Counted from the first letter of the stretch, positions 45,388 to 56,872 are shown. The stretch is 64,000 nucleotides of DNA from Viscum album (GCA_963277665.1 OY728136.1:809745123-809809122); one strand, 5' to 3'. Translations and numbers: made by a program. The notes: generated by a model from the sequence alone, not told the origin.

Positions 45388-48244
45388 ATTTCCCCACACT
45401 TAAACATTTCACTCCTGGGCAATCATCTTATTCCATGGTCAAAACAACTTCTCAAAGCATAAATGACAACACAGTTCAATTATCATATCAGAGAAAATAT
45501 CATTCCTCCTACATAGATCATAATTTCAGAACTCCTCAAAAATCATATGAATCCATTCAATATCATGTTAATCCTCAAATGCATGTCGTATATACCTCCC
45601 CGGAAAAATATTTCTCTCTTCACTCAAGGATTTTCAATGTGGAGTTTTTTTCATTCTCAAAACATGTGTGATATCTATAGGCTTGCTATCCACCTAATAT
45701 CTCCACTTAACATAGTAAAAAATGTGTCAATAATGAGGTATTTTTCATGGGTTGTTCTGAGGCTGAGGTTTAGCAGGTTTAAAATGTAAAAACATTAGAG
45801 GCAGAATGAGGGGGGTTAAGCTCTAAAGTGAAGTAAATGCATGAAAACAGTTTTTCTCAAGAATGGTGTGCTCCTCAATCAGATAAAAAATTAATCACCT
45901 CCAAACACCTCTTCTTTTTGGAATTTCACACTTAGAATTTTAGAATCAATGATTTTCATCCCGCTTTTCCCCATTTGTAGCATTGTTTCAGCTTGAATTC
46001 AGATCTGGATTTCTCTTCAGAATCATGTTTTTGAGGAAAAGAGAGGCATCTTTTGATCTTAAAAAAATTGGTGAACACCCAAACCATCTTTGTAATAATA
46101 TTTTGGTCCACCCATTAATATTCCCATCATGAAATTTCTTCCCCCCGAGCAGTAATAAATATGGAAACACTTTCAATTCAGCTCAAAAATAATCTTCCGG
46201 AAAGCAAAATACAGCTCATCTTCTCCCTCCCCCACACTTGAGTTCAACAATAATCATGCATTTAACTTCTATATAAGATTGGAAAGGGATAAATGGCTTG
46301 TAATGTGGATTCCTAACAAGTTATTTCATGGATACTAGGGGCTTAAAGAAAGTCTAATGAATAGGTAGGCCAAAATAAGAGTTTGATGCAAAAAGGGCTT
46401 TCAAAGTGGAGCCTCAATCATACTTAACACATTTTATGAACTCTAATAGCTTAGAAAAAGAGAAAAATAGCAAGTTATGGATCACACAACTTTTCTCAAA
46501 ACTCTCAAGAAAAATATAAATGTATGAATATTTCAGTCAGGTTTAGAGACCTCTCGGGTTGGGCAAGATTTTCAATTTGGACAGCACTAGTGCACATGAG
46601 TTTCACAATCAACCAAACTTAATCAAATGAAAAGATCAGAAATTAGGAAAAAAAATCCATTTAGAAATCATTTAAATCCTTAAATACTCAAATCAAGCAA
46701 TGTTACAAAAATACCAAGATGGTTTGAATTTTCCAAAGAACTCAATTCAGGTCAAGACACATGAAAACACACCAAAAATAAAAAAGGAAAAAAAAGATGA
46801 AAAATAAATGCACACACAAAATTCCTAAAAACAAGTTGAAATTCATCCCCCAAACTTATTCCATTTACTACCCTATTTTAGCTCAAATCAGATCAAGAAA
46901 TATGTTCACATAGAATTTAAATTGGGTATCAAACAAAATAAAGAAAAGGAAAGACACAACCTGATTTATTTTTCAGTGGCAGTCTTGAGTTAAGCTCCTA
47001 GCTGCTACCACATTAAAACTACAAGAAAGTAATGAAAAGACATAATAAAAAATAAATAAATAAAAAGAAAAAATTAAGGGATATAAAAGAGATAATGCTT
47101 GGTTTGACCCCCCAAGCGGGTGATAGGTTTTTACTACCCCTAGTTAGGCAGTTGTAGTGGATTATCCCCAATCAGAAGGTGGATGTGGTTTTTTTGAGAT
47201 AAACCACCACATGTGACTTTTTCCAGTGTCCATCAGTAGACAATGAGATTGGATAACCCCAAAGAAAATAAGAAAGTTCCAAACCCCCAAGAAAGAAGAA
47301 ATATAGAGTTTGATATCCAGAGTGAGAGGGAATAGAATATAGGGGTGCTCCCTGTGAACTTTTGTGGTGTCATCCTCCAAATGGTATGAAAGTTGTTGTA
47401 GAAGAGGTAGTCGCACCACCACCAGATTCTCTGACTCTCCTTCCTCGATCACCACCACTTGGGTGGACTCATCATTCATATCCATGGACTTCTCCATTTG
47501 TGTTGTATCAAAAATTTCAGGAAAGGAGAAGTTATAAAACAATTCAATTTGAATAAAATTAAAACATGACGAATCAATCAAGAAATCTTCCCTTTCAAGT
47601 AAGTCAGCTTGGAAATTGATTTCTTCTGGAAGGACCATTGGAAAATCCATCTCAGTAGGTGCATCTTCTTCATTATCTTCCAAAGAAAGAGAGTGGTCAA
47701 AAGGTGTTGATTTTTCAATATCAAAGATGGGAAGATCAAGTTTCAGGTTATCTTCAACAAAGTGATTCCGGGATTCTTCCAAAAATTGTTGATCTCCCAT
47801 AAGTGAATCAGCTGGAATGTGTACATCAGGGACCTCCTAGAGAAATGGTTGAGTACAGGATGATATGATTAACTCTTTTAGTATCTCCTTCTCACCAGTC
47901 TCAGGTTATTTGACATAAAAATGATCAGTGAAATCTCTTCCACCACACGTTCATCTTTAGGTTCTGGTTCTGGTTTCTCTTGACAAGCATGTATGTATTC
48001 AGCAATCAACTCTATTTGAATCTCTAATTTTTCCACTAAATTACTAATCCTTTTATACTTATCATAAAGATCATTTAAAACGTTTTATGGCACCTTAGAT
48101 TCATCAGTCCATGCATAAAAATTTGAGTTTAAATTCATCGTGAACAAAGATATTTTTTTAGTTTTTGGATTTATGATTTTTTTTGTTTTTTTATGAAAAA
48201 CGGTGTGTGAAAGTGTTTCTCCTACTTGGAAACGACACCAAATT
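45388..48244 (-). other. LARD-F internal region
   Basis: Mostly non-coding. The polypurine tract lies at the left edge and a second AAGTGTGGGGGAGGG tract occurs near 46226-46240 (minus strand). The primer site at about 48227-48243 reads TTTGGTGTCGTTTCCAA on the minus strand, like the TGGCGCCGTTGCC type of Athila/Tat elements. Besides the frame at 47162-47800 only short chance frames are seen. Confidence 0.75.
47162..47800 (-). CDS. LARD-F acidic ORF, 212 codons, unknown
   Basis: The only sizeable intact frame of LARD-F, lying about 430 bp downstream of the primer site in element orientation, where gag would be. The first 120 residues are acidic (MGDQQFLEESRN, LEDNEEDAPTEMDFP, EEGESENLVVVRLP). 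The C-terminal third is hydrophobic (YISSFLGVWNFLIFFGVIQS) and ends in KSHMWWFISKKPHPPSDWG. No zinc knuckle, protease motif or other known domain is visible. The frame can be followed a little upstream of the Met. It may be a leader ORF of a LARD family; gag identity is not supported. No promoter is attributable except the LTR. Confidence 0.4.
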   Translation of the reverse strand: MGDQQFLEESRNHFVEDNLKLDLPIFDIEKSTPFDHSLSLEDNEEDAPTEMDFPMVLPEEINFQADLLEREDFLIDSSCFNFIQIELFYNFSFPEIFDTTQMEKSMDMNDESTQVVVIEEGESENLVVVRLPLLQQLSYHLEDDTTKVHREHPYILFPLTLDIKLYISSFLGVWNFLIFFGVIQSHCLLMDTGKSHMWWFISKKPHPPSDWG

Positions 48245-49820
48245 TGGTGCGTGTTAATTTGTCTCAAATCCCTGATCAGAATATTATTTACCTAAGAATG
48301 CAATATAGTGCACTCTCAGGGTCAGTCTCGAGGAGGCAACTTACACAACATCAAAATTCTATTGTCACTATTTATTTTATAACTAATATATTATATAAAT
48401 ATGAGATTGAAAGATAAATAAAATATGAATATATATATATATATGCAATGTGAACAAAATTATGTTAAAAATAAAGAAGTAAGACATTTGTTCTTGGGGG
48501 ATCATAATGGTTGATATCATTGTTTATTAAAATATTCTCAATATTAATTCAATGTAGTGATCAAGATCTATCACACTACACCCTCTCATTCAAAATGTTA
48601 TTACCCCAACACTGAGATCTCTACATTTGGGGAAATACTCTTCCTAAAGTCAACTAGGAGATCTCTTTGTCTACCATCACTACCCAAGCCATACTCCATC
48701 GTATGCATGACTTAGATAGTGAAGGGAAGGATAAATGTTGAATGAGAAGAAGAACTTGATGATAGAGAAAATGGGGAAATCGTACACCATAATAAATTTA
48801 AACACCAACAAAATTCTCAGAATTAAATAAAGAGATTTAAATTTAATCACAATGAAACTCAATCAACCACCATTCTCCCCCTCGAACAAACATCAAGGTT
48901 AGTTCCCCATTCTCATGGAGTTAGAAGAGAATACGGTGGGAGAAACACATAAAAGTAAAAATGGAAGAATGAGGTATGAACAAGAAGACTAATATAAATT
49001 AAAAATTTAAAAATATACTACATAATAAAATAAAATATAAAACTACACAAAATGGAAACTACTTTTCCAACCCTTTGGAATGAAGAGGGAGTACATTTTT
49101 ATAGGTAAGGGGGTGAAAATTTGACTCCAAAATCTTCTCCTAATTTAGGCACGTTAAGTACCTATTTAATGACATAATTAGGAACTTGTTCCTTCTTAAA
49201 AGTTGTTACATTACTTCTCCCTATTCCCTCCACAAAATTTCAGCATTATTGGTCCACGTATGAAGGAGTTATGACTGTTTTAGTGCAGCGCATTTAATCT
49301 GTCCAGGTGACTCTTTGTATTCCACAACTCCGAGTTCCAATGAATTAATTACCTTTACAATAAAATAATAATGATAGTAAATATTAATTAAACTTGTTAA
49401 TATGGATTTATTCCATCTCCATGTAAAATTTAATCTCTAATGGGTCTGTCATTTATGAGATATGGTCCCAACAATAAAATTCTCCAGTTCTGTACACAGT
49501 TTTCAAGGGCTGGTTTGTGAGCTGGATTTAAGCTTCCAAATGATTGATTTAGCTTTAGGTCCATAAGGATAAAATAAATATAATTGAACATAAAAACCTA
49601 TAAAATAATAATTTTTCAATTTGGATCTATTTATAAAATGTTATGGTCGAAACATTAAAATAAATTAAAACTGTTTAAATCCAAAATAAGCCATTTTCCC
49701 AATTAAACTCAAAAATACTCCTAAAACATAAAATGTGACAATTTCCCTTAAAATAACACATTGGTGGGATTAAAAACATTGAAATTAATAATAAAATAAT
49801 TTAAAATATTTTTTTTGTTA
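48245..49820 (-). repeat. LARD-F 5' LTR
   Basis: Starts TGGTGCGTGTTAATTTGTCTC, pairs with the left LTR, and ends in the TTTTTTGTTA stretch. By eye the two LTRs differ by scattered substitutions and a few small indels, so the insertion is not recent. Confidence 0.9.
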
Positions 49821-51420
49821 TGTATCCAAACATATTTCATTATTCTAGGAATTCCATTGATGGTCATTGTTTTTTGTGTGGGGGTTTTAGAAACATGGCC
49901 AAATATTGCTCTTCAACAATGCATAAGAAGGTACTGAATAAGACCCAAAGAAATTGAATACAACACCCCAAGGTAAAATTTAATGAGATAATAATGAAAA
50001 ATGAATTTGAAAATTTTTAAGATGAGGTTGTACCATCATACTTATAATTATATCAAGATCATTATTCGACATCAAATATGAATCCAAAGACATGGATCAA
50101 AAAGAAAAGAGCTGAGAAGACATTGACTTCAGATAGTGCCTTAAAATCATTGAACCACGCTATAATATGAATTATTGATAGTGGATGCACTTCTTATATG
50201 AAATAAAATAAAAATTTGATGATAGTAAATAGGTATGACAAGGAAGGTGTCATAAGAATTTTAAATGATGGAGGCTTGAAGATCATTGGCTCGGGGAAAT
50301 CCAAAGTTGGGGGGAAAGACATGAGACATGAAAATGTCTTGGTTGTTGAAGGTATCAGTCACAACTTTCTAAGTGTTAGTCAATTGTGTGACTTGGGACA
50401 TTCTATAAGCTTTAACAAAAATATGTGTATCATCAAGGGAAAATATGGAGTGGTTGTTTTGCAAGGAAAGTGAATGAAGGGGAATATCTACCTTATAAAT
50501 GGAGAAGAAGATATATGTTTCCTATCTAAGGAAGAATAAAACCAGTTGTGGCATAAGATTCTTGGTCATTTGATCCAATCATCCTTATAAAATATGGTAA
50601 AATGTGATGCTACTTGAGATCTCCCTAATTTATCACGTGATTGTACTCATTCATGTGATTATTGTCAATAAGGGAATATTACTCGAGAGACGTATAAGGA
50701 AAAAGATCAAAGGTCAAAAAAAGTTATTGAACTAGTGCATATTGATATATGTGGACATATTTCTCCAAGATTTATTGATTGGAAGAGATATTATATTCTT
50801 TTCATAGATGATTTCATTAGAATAGCATGAGTTTCAATTATCACCTACAACTCTAAGATGTTTAGTTGTATAACACATTATAAAAGGGGATTTGAAAAAA
50901 TGATAGATCAAAATATCTAGAATTTATGAACTGATAATGGAATAGAGTTCAAAAATATCCAAGTGGGGGATTATCTCGATAAACATGGGATAAGAAACCA
51001 AGTTTCAATAATAGAAAATCCACAGAAAAATGGAGTGATTGAGAAAATAAATCAAATTATCAATAATATGGGCACAATAATGCTTATTGAGAAAGACATT
51101 CCAGATAATTTTTGGAAATAAGTGGTGTTGACATTAGTCTATAGTTATAAAAGATCCTTATTGTGTCTAAAGGAAGAAAATACTCCATACGAGCTGTGGT
51201 ATAGAAATAATCTAACATTGAAATACTTTTGAGTTTTTGGGAGTAAGCATTTTATTCTCAATAAGGAGAAATATAAGAAGTTTTAATCCCATGGAGATGA
51301 AAGGATATTTCTCAGTTACTCAAAAAAATCAAAGCATATAAATGATTCAATAAGATCTTGGGAAAATTTATAGAGAGAAATGATGTTGTTGTGGTCAAAA
51401 ATGAGTGGAATCTTCAAAAA
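49821..51420 (+). pseudogene. Copia-E zinc knuckle, protease and integrase remnant
   Basis: Right of LARD-F the reading resumes with a second knuckle-like CFLCGGFRNMAKYC (His replaced by Asn). The protease motif IIDSGCTSYM follows near 50170-50200. The 85-codon frame 50216-50473 carries the stretch before integrase (VEGISHNFLSVSQLCDLGHS). LWHKILGHLIQSSL marks the pre-integrase block. Integrase shows LVHIDICGHISPRFIDWKRY, FIDDFIR, TDNGIEFKN, LDKHGIRNQVS and NPQKNGVIEKINQ, so the D, D, E residues are all readable. The C-terminal part ends with DERIFLSYSKKSK and FIERNDVVVVKNEWN. More than ten stops occur. Confidence 0.9.
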
Positions 51421-52743
51421 AATCCATGAAAAATTTTAGGAGGATAGTAATGAAATTCAAAGTTTTCCAGATGGATGTCAAGTCAATTATTCTTGTCCAT
51501 AATAGTGAAAAGGAAATTCAAAGTTTTCCAGATGGATGTCAAGTCATCATTTATGAATGGGGTTCTGGAAGAATATGTTTATATTGAATAGCCAGGTGGT
51601 TTTCTCATTCATGAATATGATAACAAAGTTTTTCGATTAAAGAAGGGTCTATATGGGTTGAAGTAGGCACCAAGAGCATAATATTCATGACTTGATCAGT
51701 ATTTGAAGAATATTAGTTTTCATTATGGTGGAGTTGATTATAATATCTATTTCAATAATGAGGGTAATCAAAGGATGATGGTGTTGGTATATGTCGCTAA
51801 CATAATATTTGGTGGATAAAATGAAGTGCAATGTAATTGATTTGCAAAATTCATGAAAATGGAGTTTGAAATGTCAATGATTAGTGAGCTAACATTTTTC
51901 CTTGGTTTATAGGTAATTAAAGGAAGACATGTAACATTTATTTCATAGTCAAAATATTCCAAGGAGGTTCTTATAAGATTTGGGATGTAAATTCCCAAAT
52001 AAATGATAACTCTGTTTACTAAACGGATGAAATTTTCAAGGGATGATGAAGGTAGAGCATTCAATATCACTGAATATAGATAGATCATTGGTAGTTTGTT
52101 ATACTTAATAGTGACATAACCTGATATTGTTTTTTCCACATGTCAGGCGACACGGTATGAGATTAATCCCAAAGAAATCCACTTGCAGTAAAAATGAATA
52201 TTTTAATATATTAAAGTCATGGTGGATTTCAATTTACTATACAATGAAAAATATTATCAGGATTTATTTTGATTTACATATGCAGATTGGGTTGGTTCAG
52301 TATATGATCAAAAGTCAACATCAAGTGGTGCATTCTATCTTAGCGAACTATATATTTCTTGGCTAAGTAAGAAACAACATTGCATTTATTTAATCACCTC
52401 AAAATATGAATATATTATGACTAATCAAGATTGCATGTAGTTATTGTATATGAAGTAGCAGCTCAAAGATATGGGAGTTGAAGTGAAGTATCTGATCAGA
52501 ATTCATTGTGATAATTCAAGTGCTATAAATCTTAACAAAAGTACAGTTCATCACTCAAGGACAAATCACATTGAAATCAAATATCCCTTTATCAAAGAAA
52601 AAGTGAAGTATGGCCTTATGAATCTAGAGTATGAAATTACTGAATTATAGGTTGTAGACATCCTGACGAAGGCCTTACCTAGAAAAAGCTTTAATGGCAT
52701 TGAATGGCCTTTGGAGTTCAGTCGACTCCCCACACATAAATAG
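51421..52743 (+). pseudogene. Copia-E reverse transcriptase and RNase H remnant
   Basis: The N-terminal part of RT is missing. The first readable motif is FQMDVKSSFMNGVLEEYVYI, preceded by a 60-bp partial duplicate. RLKKGLYGLK follows. At the catalytic site the usual Y-V-D-D reads VYVANIIFGG (51790-51815), so both Asp are lost. MSMISELTFFLGL and then RNase H (FTYADWVGSVYDQKSTSSGA, SKYEYIMTNQD, IHCDNSSAINLNKS, SRTNHIEIKYPFIKEK, VDILTKALPRKSF) run to the stop at 52741-52743. Eight or more stops occur. It is inactive both by stops and by the damaged active site. Confidence 0.9.
51450..51575 (+). repeat. 60-bp tandem duplication in Copia-E RT
   Basis: AAATTCAAAGTTTTCCAGAT followed by GGATGTCAAGTCA occurs twice, 60 bp apart. 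Only the second copy continues into the RT frame. The duplication coincides with the missing RT N-terminus, so it may be a by-product of a repaired break. Confidence 0.85.
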
Positions 52744-53299
52744 TGTGGATGTGGGACCCCCTTCTCCCCGAGGTATGGTGTGTTTTCCCTATATATTGAT
52801 ATATTTTCTTTACCATGTTGTAGACCAAAAAGGAGTAATTTTTGGGTTCATTGAAAAAGGGGGAGAAAATTTCTCAATCAAGACAAGGAAGAAGCTGATA
52901 GATGGAGCAGAGAAACATAAGGAGTTTTAAATATGACGATGTTAAAACTAGTCTATCAATGAAGAAGAATACAAAAATGATTGTACTTTGGGTTCATGAT
53001 GCATGCAGTAGACATGTATGGGTTAATAAGCGATCTGAAAGGCTGGTCATGTTCTATCTTTTGGTATCAAGAAGGTTTCCAATGGAATATTTGAGAATGA
53101 AGTGATTCATTGATGAAATTTTCATGATGCACTTATTTCTCAAGATAATATTGACTCATGTGGGCTTAGAGTACATGTTAAATAAGTCCATGATCACTAT
53201 ATGGGGTGGTAGAAGGCAAATGGTTCTGCATGCACATGACTTGTCAACAATTTAGTTCTTTAAGATTATAAGTGTTTTCAACAAACTCAAAGGGGATAT
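52744..53299 (+). other. Copia-E 3' untranslated region and polypurine tract
   Basis: No domain is recognised. Frames at 52694-52930 and 52902-53105 look like chance or decayed tail sequence. CAAAGGGGATAT at 53288-53299 is the polypurine tract next to the LTR start TGTTGGAAAAAATACC. Confidence 0.6.
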
Positions 53300-54075
53300 T
53301 GTTGGAAAAAATACCTCATGGTGGTGATTTTTGGTTGATTGTGTTTGTTGAAAATGTTTGAGGTTATTGATGAAGACTAGTTGTCAAAGGAGACATGAAG
53401 AGTGAGCGTGAATTTCTAATATCGCGGAGCATGAATGTTTGAACTGATCTCATAGAGCAGACACACAAATCTCCACATGATTGTCAGAAGATCTCACATT
53501 CAGATCATCCAAAGCACTTGAATACATCGCATGATTGTCAGAGGATATTTTAGAGAGATCATAAAAATTTCATGAAGAAAATTAAGTTGTAAATGATGGA
53601 TATATCATGTAGTCATTCAAAATCATATAGCCATATGATTGTATTTGGATATCATGAAGGAATATCGTGATGCTTGAATACAATGTCGTTGAAACCGCAT
53701 GATTGTCATTTGATCTCACAATGGGGTCACGCGAAGCAATGGAAGACAATGGTACTGGACACATGATTGTCTTTGGATCTCATGATGAGATCACATGAAG
53801 CACTTGAAGACAATGATGATGATCACACAAATCACTTGTGACATGCAGCAAGTGATCATGTGAAGCAGTTATGTGAAGCGCATGATGTTGATTATTAAGG
53901 AAGTGGAAAGGATGGATCACTAAAATTTGTAGAGTTAAGGTTGTGGATTTATTCCTATAAATACCTCCTAACCCATACTTAATAAGTTGATAAGTTTACT
54001 TAAGTGGTTTGATCTGAAGCAAAAGTATTTCGCATGAATTGAATAAAGTCTTGTGATGGAGTCTTGTGATCTGTG
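53300..54075 (+). repeat. Copia-E 3' LTR, interrupted by CACTA-2
   Basis: Starts TGTTGG after the polypurine tract. It supplies the 432 bp missing from the 5' LTR, then aligns with it to AGTCTTGTGATCTGTG, where CACTAGTACAG of CACTA-2 begins. The rest of the LTR must lie beyond CACTA-2, outside the window. Confidence 0.9.
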
Positions 54076-54620
54076 CACTAGTACAGAAAACGTTTTTAAC
54101 GTCACCATTTTTTACGTCGGTTATATATAACCGACATGAAAATCTATGATATTTGGCTTTTTACATCGGTTATTTTATAATCGACGTAAAAAATGAGGTA
54201 TCTAACGGATTTTTTACATCATTTATAAAATAACCGACGTAAAAAAGGCGGCATCTAAGGCCTTTTTGACGTCGGTTATTTGATAACTGACGTAAAAACT
54301 CAACTCACAGAATTTTTTACATCAGTTATATTATAACCGATGTAAAAAACCAACACATGGTAGTTTTTACGTCGGTTATAAAATAACCTATGTAAAAACT
54401 ATGGTTTTTGATGTGTTTTTGACGTCGGTTATAGAATAACCGATGTAAAAAAATCAACACGCAGCTTTTTGTACATCGGTTATAAAATAATCAACGTAAA
54501 AAATGTGTTATCTAATACATTTATAACGTCAATTATTATAATAACTGACATTATAAATGTAATAAAAAATATTTTATAACATAGGTTATTAAATAACTGA
54601 TGTTATAAAACATTTAAAAA
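54076..54620. repeat. CACTA-2 5' terminus and subterminal palindrome array
   Basis: After the CACTA end come about ten palindromes of roughly 36 bp, spaced about 50 bp apart. Each has the form TTTTTACGTCGGTTAT-spacer-ATAACCGACGTAAAAA with a 2-4-bp centre. Differences between units are mainly C/T and G/A changes at the ACGTCGG core. These are the expected target sites of the element's terminal-binding protein. The motif is unrelated to that of CACTA-1. Confidence 0.93.
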
Positions 54621-55030
54621 ATTTATCACGCCCCGTGGATTGTCATTTCTGATTTTTCGATCGACAGACCTGCGACTCGTCTCTCTCGCGCGGAAAACCT
54701 AGAATCGACTCTTCGATCTCATTTCTTTAAACTCGTTTTCCATTGTCGTTTATCATCTTTACTCTCCTCAAATCTGTCATCTCCACTCGCAACACTCAGG
54801 TAAGCCTCCCATGACTTTATTTCGTTCGTTTTTTTCCCGGATAGTCTGTATTTACATTTTGCGATTTTTTTGTTTAAAATAGGTAAGATTCTTAAATTTC
54901 GAACCCTCTTAGCTCGTTTTTCCATAATCATCTTATTTATTATCACCAGATCTACTAGATCGACTCACAATATTCAAGTAAGCCTCACCTACTTTTATTT
55001 CGTTTGTTTTTGTTTCGCGGATGCCCTACA
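54621..55030 (+). promoter_or_regulatory. CACTA-2 leader with duplicated splice-donor segment
   Basis: A CpG-richer leader (CTCGTCTCTCTCGCGCGGAA) is followed by CACTCAG-GTAAGCCTC, a good 5' splice site. A diverged copy of about 130 bp follows, ending in ATTCAA-GTAAGCCTCACC, with the same TTTATTTCGTTTGTTTT flank. One or both may be used to join the leader to the transposase exon, whose acceptor (TTATAG) is at 56866. Confidence 0.6.
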
Positions 55031-55434
55031 TTTATGGTAATATTTGTTGTCATTGACAACTAATGATCTCATTCACCTATATTACTGCAATTTATATCTA
55101 AACCATTGTGATACACCCATTTTGTGTACCAGTGTGATTTATTTTATAAGTATATATGGTTTTTCATGGTGGAATGTTTGTTTTGGATCCTTGGTTGTTT
55201 CTATTTTGGGTATCACTTTTTGTTGTTCCATAAACTATTTACGTCGCTTATTTTCATGGACTATTATAAGTCTTCATATGCTATTAAAACTCGATTCATT
55301 GAATAATAGAGCATTTTAGACTAGTAGGAGATACAGTTCATGGTTCTCATTTTGAATAATGGCATGATACCAAAACTAGTAGTTTGAGGTTAAAATCCCT
55401 AAATATGACAAAACTAGTAGCTTGAGGTTAAAAT
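55031..55434 (+). other. CACTA-2 leader intron, left part
   Basis: T-rich sequence without a recognisable gene. Frames at 55044-55319 are hydrophobic chance frames within what I infer to be an intron. Confidence 0.4.
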
Positions 55435-56340
55435 CCCATGGTTCTGGGGGCTGTCCAGAGGGTTGGGGGTTGTCCAGGGGGTTGGGGGTTGTCCAGAGGG
55501 TTGGGGGTTGTCCAGAGGGTTCGGGGGGCTGTCCAGAGGGTTGGGGACTGTCCAGGGTGTCCATGGAGGTGGGGGGCAGTCCAAGGGTGTGGGGGGGGGT
55601 CCAAGGGGGTGGGGGCTATCCAAGGGGTTGGGGTCCTATCCAGAGGGTTTGGGGGGTTTTTCAGGGGGTGGGGGTTGTCCAAAGGGCTGGGGGTGTACAG
55701 GGGGGTGTCCAAGGGGGTTGGGGTGGGGGTGGTGTCCAGGAGGGGTGGGGGTGTCCAAGGGGGTGGGGGTGCTGTCTAGAGGGGTGGGGGCTTTCCAGGG
55801 GGTGGGGGCTGTCCAGAGGGGTGGGCGGCTATCCAAGGGGGTGGTGGTGTCCAGGGGGTGTCCAAGGGGGTGGGGTGGTGTCCAGAGGGTTCAAGGGGCT
55901 ATCCAGAGGGTTGGGGGGTGTCCAGGGTGTCCATGGAGGTGGGGGGCATTCCAGGGGTGTGGGGGGTCCAAGGGGTGGGGGTGTCCAAGGTGTGGGGGTT
56001 GTCCAAGGGGGTGGGGGCCTGTCCAGAGGGTTTAGGGGTTGTCCGGGGGGCTATCCAGAGGGTTGGGGGTGTCCAGGGGGGTTTCCAAGGGGGTAGGAGG
56101 TGGGTGGTGGTGTCCAGGAGGGGTGGGGGTGTCCATGAGGGGTGGGGGTGTCCAAGGGGTGGGGGCTGTCTAGGGGTGGGGGTGGTGTCCCGAGTGGTGG
56201 GGGTTGTCCATGGGTGTGGGGGTGGTGTCCAGGGGGTGGGGGCTGTCTAAGGGGGTGGTGGTGTCCAGGTGGTGTCCAGGGGGTGGGGGCTGTCCAAGGG
56301 GGTGGTGGTGTCCAGGGGGTGTCCAAGGGGGTGGAGGATA
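55435..56340. repeat. G-rich minisatellite, about 0.9 kb, 19-bp core unit
   Basis: Forty-odd units based on GTCCAGAGGGTTGGGGGTT, with expansions to runs of 8-10 G. Almost no run of C longer than two occurs on the plus strand, so the strand bias is extreme. Nearly every unit has two or three G-runs, giving many possible G-quadruplexes on the non-template strand of the transposase gene. Open frames across it on both strands (up to 224 codons, Gly/Val/Trp- or Pro/Thr-rich) are by-products of composition and are not called. Confidence 0.95.
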
Positions 56341-56872
56341 AGTGTCAGTTGGGATTGACTATTGCATTGTGGTTTGTGAGATTATGACATGATGATTGTA
56401 TTGTTTCATGGATATTAGTGTTGTAATATGATTCTATTTGGTTATATATATTTTGACCAGTCATCGACTATGAGAAAATTATGGGTTATGGGGGAGACCA
56501 TGTCGTGGTTTTCAAATATGCGTAGTTATCCTGACCCCATTGTTCCATGATGATTGGCTTTACATTTTGATTTTCTCCATCTAAGTTTTTATTTTAAATT
56601 TGATTTGATTCTCAGGTTTACTCCATTTTCTCTAACTTTCTATCAACCATTGGAGGCCCCATGGTTTTCTTTGATTCCATGGAATTTAAAACTGTTATAT
56701 CTAACTATATTTTCTTTTTAAAATCATATTCAAGCATATTTTTTAAAATACACATAGATTTGTTTTATATTTTAAAATTGTTTTACATTCAAATTATGAT
56801 TTTTTTTCATATAAACATATATTTGTCTTATCTTAAAAAGATGTATAATTTTGATATTTGTTATAGGTAATA
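56341..56872 (+). other. CACTA-2 leader intron, right part
   Basis: AT-rich DNA ending in TTTGTTATAG-GTAATA just before the transposase ATG, a plausible 3' splice site at 56866. No gene is seen. Confidence 0.5.

Larger units (their letters stand above)
43815..49820 (-). mobile_element. LARD-F: non-autonomous LTR retrotransposon, 6.0 kb
   Basis: Two LTRs of nearly equal length (1573 and 1576 bp) flank 2.86 kb of internal DNA that has no protease, integrase or RT. Orientation is minus: the primer site lies left of the right LTR and the polypurine tract (minus strand GTTTAAGTGTGGGGAAAT) right of the left LTR. The AAGTGTGGGG tract and the primer type are usual in Athila/Tat-like gypsy elements, which points to a gypsy-derived LARD. 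The candidate target copies GGTAG and TGTAT agree poorly, consistent with age. Confidence 0.85.
40769..54075 (+). mobile_element. Copia-E: Ty1/copia retrotransposon, plus strand, nested host
   Basis: The 5' LTR (its first roughly 432 bp missing), tRNA-Met primer site, gag, protease, integrase, RT/RNase H, polypurine tract and 3' LTR are in standard copia order. LARD-F interrupts gag. CACTA-2 interrupts the 3' LTR at a site whose intact counterpart is in the 5' LTR (AATCTGTG followed by TAATTAG). Gypsy-D occupies the left side of the 5' LTR. The coding sequence is riddled with stops. Confidence 0.9.

Noticed and set aside
45435..46176. Short frames in the LARD-F interior
   Set aside because: 60-80 codons, AT-rich composition, no family resemblance, and on the strand opposite to the element in most cases.
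55414..56387. Open frames up to 224 codons on both strands over the G-rich array
   Set aside because: The 19-bp unit is not a multiple of three and lacks stops in most frames, so all frames stay open. The products are repetitive Gly/Val/Trp or Pro/Thr strings.
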